Part shown: positions 52,501-61,500 of the stretch, piece by piece | Position numbering within the stretch: position 1 is the first letter of the stretch | Layout: every line of letters starts with the position of its first letter | NCBI GenBank assembly: GCA_965203195.1 | Contig: OZ241860.1 | Span: 1,364,001 to 1,428,000 of the forward strand | Length of the DNA: 64,000 bases | Reading direction: 5' to 3' | Source of the DNA: Bin87 sp965203195 | GTDB taxonomy: Bacteria; Chloroflexota; Dehalococcoidia; Lucifugimonadales; UBA3495 | Made by a program: the position numbers and the translations under genes | The notes under the pieces: generated by a model | Seen by the model: the letters and a program-made list of their open reading frames with translations, nothing else | The model's database searches: none | What the model was told of the DNA's origin: nothing

Positions 52501-55500
52501 AGGGTGTCGTTGGAGGTTACCCCGGCGAACTCGGCGTGGCGGGTTTGCGTTCCCATAGTGATGGCCAGGCGGGGGCGGCCGGTTACGGTTACATTTTCGT
52601 CAAAGTCCACGGACATGCGGATCCTTTCGCCGGCGCCGTAGGTAGTGGCGGATTGGGGGCTGGAAGTGATGTTGACGGCTTCGGCGGCGGCCGGGGCGGT
52701 GACGGTGATGGTTACCGTGGCACTGTCGCTGTTGCTGTCGGTGTCGGTTACGGTGAGCTGGAAGGTCAAGGTGATGTCGCTGCCGCCGGCGGCGATGGCG
52801 GGCGCGGTGAAGGTGGGCTGGGCAGCAGTGGCGTCGCTCAACGTCTGATTTTGAGGCGGTGTCTGCGACCAGGCGTAAGTCAGCGTATCGCCGTTGGGGT
52901 CGGTGCTGTCGCTGCCGTCCAGGGTTACGAGAGTAGCGGCGGCCACCGTCCGGTCGGCGCCGGTTTTGGCGACGGGCGTTCCGGTGGCGATGCTGCCGTC
53001 CACTTGGTGGCTGGAGCCGGCGTCGACCGCGGAATGGGCCAGAGCGGCGGCCAGGCCGGAGTCGTCGCTGATGGTTCCCCCGTTGAGTATCAGGGCGTTG
53101 GCGGCGATGCTGACGCCGTCGGTGTCCTCATCCCCCGACTGCACGGTGTAGCTGAAAGTCAAAGTCGTGCCGCCACTGCCGGAGGCGTAGTCGGCGTTGC
53201 CGGTGGCGCTGCCGATGGTGATGGGCAGGCGGGGCGTTCCGTTGGTGGTGTCCACATTGACGTTTTCGGTGAACTGCACCGCTACGGAAATAGTTTCATC
53301 CCGGACATAGGTATCGTCGCGGGTGGTTCCCGAGGTGGAGCTGATGGTGACGCCGCCTACCGCGTTCACTGTGGCCTGCCTGGTGACTTTGATGGTTACA
53401 TCGTCCGTATCCGAGAGGGGGGTCTGCCCATTGTCGGTTACGGTGAGGCGGAACTCCAGGTCGATGTCGCTGCCGCCGGCGGCGATGGCGGGCGCGGAGA
53501 AGGTCGGGCTGACGGCAGTGGTACTGCTCAAGGTCAGGCCGCTGCCGGCGCCGGTGGTGGGCGCCGTCTGTGTCCAGGAGTAGGTCAGCGTCTGGCCGGT
53601 GTTGGGGTCGTCGCTGCCGCTGCCGTCCAGGGTTACGGTGGTGCTGGAACCCTGCGCCACCACCTGGTCAGCGCCGGCGTTGGCCTTGGGCTGGCCGGTA
53701 GCTATGCTGCCGTCCACCTTGTGGCTGGCGCTGGCGTCGACCGCGCTATGGTTCAGATTGGCGGCCAGCTCGGAAGCGTCCTTAATCGCGCCGCCGTTGA
53801 GGTCAAGGGCGTTGGCGGCGATGCTGACGCCGTTGGCGTCGCTGTCCCCAGACGCCACGGCGTAGGTGAAAGTCAGCGTGTTGGCGGTACTGGCGCCTGA
53901 GTCGTAGCTGGCGTAGCGGGTGGCGCTGCCGATGGTGATGCCCAGCCGCGGCGTGCCGCCCGTGGTGTCCACCGTGACATTTTCGCTGAACTGCACGGCC
54001 ACATCAATGTCCTGGCCCCGCACATAGGTATCGTCGCGGGTGCCTCCCGCCGTGCTGGAAATGGTGACGCTGCTCACCGTGGCCTGGGCGGTTACGGTGA
54101 TGGTCACCGTGGCGGTGTCGGTTTTGCTCTCGGCGTCGGTTACCTCGAGCTCGAAGGTCAAGGTGAGGTCAGCGCCGCCGGAGCCGAGGTTGGGCGCGGT
54201 GAAGGTCGGCATCTCCGCAGCGCTGTCGCTCAGCGTCACGCCGCTGCCCGCCGGCGGCGTCCAGGCGTAGGTCAGAGCCTGTTCCTCGGGGTCGCTGCTG
54301 TCGCTGGCGTCCAAAGTTACAGTGTCGCCCGGCTTCACCACCTGGGCATCGCCGGCGTCGGCGGTGGGCCGCCCGGAGGCAACGCTGCCGTCAACCTTGT
54401 AGTCGTCATCGTCAGTCACCGCATGGCTGCCCAGCCCCAGGGCGGCGGCCAGGCCGGAGCTATCCTTAATGGTTCCGCTGTTCAGGGACAGCGCGCCGGC
54501 GGCGATGCTGATGCCGTTGTTGTCCGTATCCGTCGACGCCACCGTGTAGGTGAAAGTCAGCGTGTTGGCGGTACTGGCGCTTGAGTCGTAGTTGGCCTGG
54601 CGGGTGGCGCTGCCAATGCCGATGGCCAGCTGCGGCGTTCCGCCGGTGGTGTCCACCGTGACATTTTCGCTGAACTGAACTTCCACCGAAATCGTTTCGC
54701 CCCGCGCATAGGTGTTGGGGACGGTGTTGCCCGCGCCGCTGATGGTTACGCCGCTTACCTCAGCCTGGTGGGTTACGGTTACGGTTACATCGTCCGTATC
54801 CGTGAGGGGGGTCTGCCCGCTGTCGGTTACGGTGAGGCGGAAGGTCAAGGTGATGTCGCTGCCGCCGGCGGCGATGGTGGGCGCGTTGAAACTGGCCTGG
54901 GCCGTGTTGGCGTTAGTTAGCGACAGGCCGCTGCCGGAGCCGGTCATTGGCGCCGTCTGCGTCCAGGCGTAGGTCAGCGTCTGGCCGGAGTTAGGATCCG
55001 TGCCGCTGCCGGTCAAGGTTACGGCGGCTTCCTGCGCCACTACCTGGTCAGAGCCCGCGTTGGCCTTGGGCTGGCCGGCGGCTATGCTGCCGTTCACCAA
55101 GTGGCTGGTACTGGCGTCGACCGCGTTATGGGCCAGAGCGGCGGCCAAGCCGGAAGCGTCCTTAATCGTGCCGCCGTTGAGGGACAGGGTGTTCACGGCG
55201 ATGCTGACGCCGTTGGTGTCGCTATCCCCCGACGCCACCGTGTAGGTGAAAGTCAGCGTGTTGGCGGTACTGGCGCTTGAGTCGTAGTCGGCCTGGCGGG
55301 TGGCGCTGCCGATGGTGATGCCCAGCCGGGGCGTGCCGGTTACCGTCACTGTCTCGCTGAACTGCACCGACGCCGTGATCGATTCGCCCTGGACATAGGT
55401 GTTGGCGCGGGTGCTTCCCGCCGTGCTGGAAATGCTCACGCTGCTCACCGTGGCCTCGCGGGTTACGATGACATCTACGGTGTCCGAGCCGGTGTTGCCG

Positions 55501-58500
55501 CCGGTGTCCGTTGCGGTCAGCCGGAAGGTCAAGGTGATGTCAGCGCCGCCGGCGGCGATGGTGGGCGCAGTGAAAGACACGCTGGCGGTGTTAGCCGGGG
55601 AGGGCAGCAGGTTGGCGCCGTCGCCGGTGGTGGGCGCCGTCTGCGTCCAGGCGTAGGTCAGCGGATCGCTGTTGGGATCCGTGGCGCTGCCGGTCAGGGT
55701 TACGCCGGCCCCCGATTTCACCACCAGGTTGCTGCCGGCGTCGGCCACCGGGTTCATGCCCGACACGCTGCCGTCCACCTTGTGGCTGTTATTGGCGGCC
55801 ACCGCATCGTGGGTCAGATCCGCCGCCAGGCCGGAGGCGTCCTTGATGGTTCCGCCGTTGAGGGACAGGGCGTCGGCGGCGATGCTGATGCCGTTGGCGG
55901 CCGCATCCGCCGACTGCACGGTGTAGGTGAATGCCAGTGTGCTGCCGCTGCTCTCGTCGCTGTCATAATTCGCCGTGTAAGTGGCCGAGTTCCCGCCGGT
56001 GATGGTCAACTGCGGCGTTCCGGTTACCGTCACCGCCTCGCTGAACTCCACTTCCACCTCAATGGTTTCGCCCTGCACATAGGTGTCCGCCACCACGCCA
56101 AGCGGAGTGCTGGAAATGGTGACGCTGCTCACCGTGGCCTCGTGGGTTACGATGACGTCTACGGTGTCGGAGCCGGTATTCATGTCGGAGTCGGTTACGG
56201 TGAGCCGGAAGGTCAAGGTGATGTCGTTGCCGTTGGCGGCGATGGTGGGCGCCGTGAAAGACACGCTGGCGGTGTTCCTTGCGGCCGGCAACAGGTTGCT
56301 GTTGTTGCCGGTGGCGGGCGCCGTTTGCGACCAGGCGTAGGTCAAAGTCGCCGTCTGGCCCGAGTTGGGATCAATGCCGCTGCCGGTCAGGGTTACGGCG
56401 GCCTCCGATTTCACCACCTGGTCAGCGCCGGCTCTGGCCACCGGGTTGACGCCCGACACGCTGCCGTCCACCTTGTGGCTGGTACTGGCGGCCACCAGGG
56501 CGTGGGTCAGATCCGCCGCCAGCCCGGAGGCGTCCTTAATCGTGCCCTCGTTGAGGGACAGGGCGTCGGCGGCGATGCTGATGCCGTCCGTGTCCGCATC
56601 CGCCGCCTGCACCGTGTAGGTGAATGCCAGTGTGCTGCCGCTGCTCTCGTCTCTGTCATAATTCGCCGTGTAAGTGGCCGAGTTCCCGCCGGTGATGGTC
56701 AACTGCGGCGTTCCGGTTACCGTCACCGCCTCGCTGAACGCTACTGACACCTCAATGGTTTCGCCCTGCACATAGGTGTCGGCCACCACGCCAACCGGCG
56801 TGGAGCTGACGCTCACGCTGCTCACCGTGGCCTGCCGGGTGACTTTGATGGTTACCTCGTCCGTATCCGAGAGGGGGGGCTGCCCATCGTCGGTTACGGT
56901 AAGCCGGAACACCAGGGTGATGTCGGGGTCGGACGCGTTGTTGATGGCGGGCGCGGGGAAAGTCGGACTGGCCGTGGCGGCTCCGGTAAGCGTCACGGTG
57001 CTACCCGAAGTCTGCGTCCAGGAATAGGACAGCGTCTGGCCCTCGTTGGGGTCGCGGCTGCCGCTGCCATCCAGGGTTACGGTGGTGGACTCCTCTACCA
57101 CCTGGTTATCGCCGGCGGCGGCGGTGGGCCGCCCGGTGGCTATGCTGCCGTCAACCTTGTAGCTGGCGTTGTCGGTTACGGCATGGCTGCCCAGGGACAG
57201 GGCGGCGGGCAGGTTGGAACTATCCTTAATCGTTCCGCTGTTCAGGGACAGGGCGCCGGCGGCAATGCTGATGCCGTTGTTGTCCGTATCCGTCGACGCC
57301 ACCGTGTAAGTGAAAGTCAGCGTGTTGGCGGTGCTGGCGCTTGAGTCGTAGGCGGCCTGGCGGGTGGCGCTGCCAATGCCGATGGCCAGCTGCGGCGTTC
57401 CGCCCGTGACGTCCACCGTGACATTTTCGCTGAACTCCACTTCCACCGAAATCGTTTCGTCCCGCGCATAGGTGTCGTCGACGGTGCCGCCCGCGCCGCT
57501 GATGGTTACGCCGCTCACCGTGGCCTGGGCCGTTACGGTGATGGTCACCGTGGCGGTGTCGGTTTTGCTGTCGGTGTCGGTTACGGTGAGCTGGAAGGTC
57601 AAGGTGAGGTCGTTGCCGTTGGAGCCGAGGCTGGGCGCCGTGAAGGTCGGCATCTCCGCAGTGTTGTCGTTCAGCGTCACGCCACTGCCCGCCGGCGGCG
57701 TCCAGGCGTAGGTCAGCGTCTGATTGGAAGGATCGCTGCTGCCGCGGGCGTCCAGGGTTACGGTGTCGCCCGGCTTCACCACCTGGCTATCGCCGGCGTC
57801 GGCAATGGGCTGGCCGGTAGCTATGCTGCCATCCACCAGGTGGCTGGCGCTGGCGTCGACCGCGTTATGGTCCCGATTGGCGGCCAGGCCGGAGGCGTCA
57901 TTAATCGTGCCGCTGTTGAGAGACAGGACGTTGGCGGCGATGCTGACGCCATTGTCATCGCTGTCTGCCGACACCACGGTGTAGGTGAAAGTCAAAGTCG
58001 TGCCGCCGCTGCCCGAGGCGTAAGCGGCGTTGCGGGTGGCGCTGCCAATGGTCAGGGGCAGATGCGGCGTTCCGCCGGTGGTGTCCACCGTGACGGTTTC
58101 GCTGAACTGCACGGCGACCTCAATTTCCTCGCCCTGGACATAGGTATTGTCGCGGGTGTCGCCCAGATCGGCGCCGCCAATGGTGACGCTGCTCACCGTG
58201 GCCTCGCGGGTTACGGTGACATCTACGGTGTCCGAGCCGGTGTTGCCGCCGGTGTCCCTTGCGGTCAGCTGGAAGGTAAGGGTGATGTCAGCGCCGCCGG
58301 CGGCGATGGTGGGCGCCGTGAAAGACACGCTGGCGGTGTTAGCCGGGGAGGGCAGCAGGTTGGCGCCATTGCCGGTGGTGGGCGCCGTCTGCGTCCAGGC
58401 GTAGGTCAGCGCATCGCCGTTGGGATCCGTGGCGCTGCCGGTCAGGGTTACGCCGGCCCCCGATTTCACCACCAGGTTGCTGCCGGCGTCGGCCACCGGG

Positions 58501-61500
58501 TTCATGCCCGACACGCTGCCGTCCACCTTGTGGCTGGTACTGGCGGACACCGCATCGTGGGTCAGATCCGCCGCCAGGCCGGAGGCGTCCTTAATCGCGC
58601 CCCCGTTGAGGGACAAAGCGTCGGCGGCAATGCTGACGCCGTTGGCGGCGGCATCCGCCGACTGCACGGTGTAGGTGAATGCCAGTGTGTTGCCGCTGCT
58701 CTCGTCGCTGTCATAATCCGCCGTGTAAGTGGCCGAGTTCCCGCCGGTGATGGTCAACTGCGGCGTTCCGGTTACCGTTACATCCTCGCTGAACGCTACA
58801 TCCACCTCAATGGTTTCGCCCTGCACATAGGTGTCCGCCACCACGCCAAGCGGCGTGGAACTGATGGTGACGCTGCTCACCGTGGCCTCGCGGGTTACGA
58901 TGACGTCTACGGTGTCGGAGCCGGTGTTGCCGTCGGTGTCGGTTACGGTGAGCCGGAAGGTCAAGGTGATGTCGTTGCCGTTGGCGGCGATGGTGGGCGC
59001 CGTGAAAGACACGCTGGCGGTGTTCCTTGCGGCCGGCAACAGGTTGCTGTTGTTGCCGGTGGTGGGCGCCGTCTGCGTCCAGGCGTAGGTCAGCGGATCG
59101 CTGTTGGGATCAATGCCGCTGCCGGTCAGGGTTACGGCGGCCTCCGATTTCACCACCTGGTCAGCGCCGGCTCTGGCCACCGGGTTAACGCCCGACACGC
59201 TGCCGTCAACCTTGTGGCTGGCGCTGGCGGCCACTAGGGCGTGGGTCAGATCCGCCGCCAGCCCGGAGGCGTCCTTAATCGTGCCCTCGTTGAGGGACAG
59301 GGCGTCGGCGGCGATGCTGATGCCGTTGGCGGCGGCATCCGCCGCCTGCACGGTGTAGCGGAAAGTCAGCGTCGTCCCGCCGCTGCCAGAGTGATAATTC
59401 GCCGTGTAAGTGGCCGAGTTCCCGCCGGTGATGGTCAACTGCGGCGTTCCGGTTACCGTCACCGCCTCGCTGAAACCCACCTCCACCGCAATGGTTTCGC
59501 CCTGCACATAGGTGTCCGCCACCACGCCAACCGGCGTGGAGCTGACGCTCACGCTGCTCACCGTGGCCTGGGCCGTTACGGTGACGCTTACGGTGGCCGT
59601 GTCGGTTTTGCTCTCGGCGTCGGTTACCTCGAGCTCGAAGGTCAAGGTGAGGTCGTTGCCGCCGGAGCCGAGGCTGGGCGCGGTGAAAGTCGGCATCTCC
59701 GCAGCGCTGTCGCTCAGCGTCACGCCACTGCCCGCCGGCGGCGTCCAGGCGTAGGTCAGCGCCTGTTCCTCGGGGTCGCTGCTGTCGCTGGCGTCCAGAG
59801 TTACGGTGTCGCCCGGCTTCACCACCTGGGCATCGCCGGCGTCGGCGGTGGGCCGCCCGGAGGCTACGCTGCCGTCAACCTTGTGGCTGGCGCTGTCCGT
59901 TACCGCATTGGCGCCCAGGGCCAGGGCGGCGGGCAGTCCGGAGCTGTCCTTAATGGTTCCGCTGTTCAGGGACAGCGCGCCGGCGGCGATGCTGATGCCG
60001 TTGTTGTCCGTATCCCCCGACGCCACCGTGTAAGTGAAAGTCAGCGTGTTGCCGCCGCTGCCCGATGCGTAGCTAGCGTTTTGGGTGGCGCTGCCAATGC
60101 CGATGGCCAACTGCGGCGTTCCGGTTACATCCACCGTCTCGCTGAACTCCACCGCCACCGAAATCGTTTCGTCCCGCGCATAGGTGTTGGGGACAGTGTT
60201 GCCCGCGCCGCTGATGGTTACGCCGCTCACCTCAGCCTGGTGGGTGACGGTCACCGTTACATCATCCGTATCCATGAGGGCGGGGCTGCCACTGTCGGTT
60301 ACCTCGAGCTGGAAGGTCAAGGTGATGTCGCTGCCGCCGGCGGCGATCGCGGGCGCGGAGAAGGTCGGGCTGACGGCCGTGGTACTGCTCAAGGTCAGGC
60401 TGCTGCCGTCGCCGGTGGTGGGTGCCGTCTGCGTCCAGGCGTAGGTCAGCGTCTCGCCGTCGTTGGGGTCGCTGCTGCCGCTGCCGTCCAGGGTTACGGT
60501 GGTGGTGGCACCCTGCGCCACCACCTGGTCAGCGCCCGCGTTGGCGACGGGCGTTCCGGTGGCTATGCTGCCATCCACTTTGTGGCTGGTACTGGCGGTG
60601 ACTTCGGAATGATCCAGATCGGCGGCCAGGCCGGAGGCGTCATTAATCGTGCCGCTGTTGAACTCAAGGGAGTTGGCGTCGATGCTGACGCCATTGTCAT
60701 CGCTGTCCCCCGACGCCACGGTGTAGGTGAAAGTCAGCGTGTCAGTGCGCGTGCCCGAAGCGTAGTTGGCGTATCGGGTGGCGCTGCCGATGGTCAGGGG
60801 CAGGCGGGGCGTTCCGGTTACATTCACCGTCTCGCTGAACTGCACCGTCACATCAATGTCCTCGCCCTGGACATAGGTGTTGGCGCGGGTAAATCCCGCC
60901 GTGCTGGAAATGGCGAAGCTGCTCACCGTGGCCTGGTGGGTTACGGTGATGGTCACCGTGTCGGTGTCTTTGTTGCCGTCCGGGTCGGTCACCTCGAGCT
61001 CGAAAGTCAGGTCGATGTAAGGGTCGACGTGGCGGAGGGTGGGCGCCGTGAAACGCAGATTGGGGGCGGTTCCGCTCAGCGCCAGGTTGCTGCCGTCGCC
61101 GGTGGCGGGCCCCGTCTGCCTCCAGCTGTAACTCAAAGACCCCGTCTGGCCCGGGTTGGGATCCGTGCCGCTGCCGGTTATATTTACGCGGGAGCCCGAT
61201 TTCACTACCAGGTCATCGCCGGCTTCGGCTACCGGGTTCATGCCCGACACGCTGCCGTCCACCTTGTGGCTGGTACTGGCGGACACCGCATCGTGGGTCA
61301 CATCCGCCGCCAGGCCGGAGGCGTCCTTAATCGCGCCCCCGTTGAGGGACAGGGCGTCGGCGGCGATGCTGACGCCGTTGGCGGCGGTATCCGCCGACTG
61401 CACCGTGTAGCCGAAAGTCAGCGTGGCGCTGCCGCTGCCGGAGGCGTAATTCGCCGTGTAGGTGGCGGCGGGGCTGCCGCCGCCGGTGATGGTCAACTGC

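Noticed and set aside
51429..53900. Long plus-strand open frames opposite the giant surface-protein gene
   Set aside because: They repeat with the same modules as the real gene and have no independent start signals.
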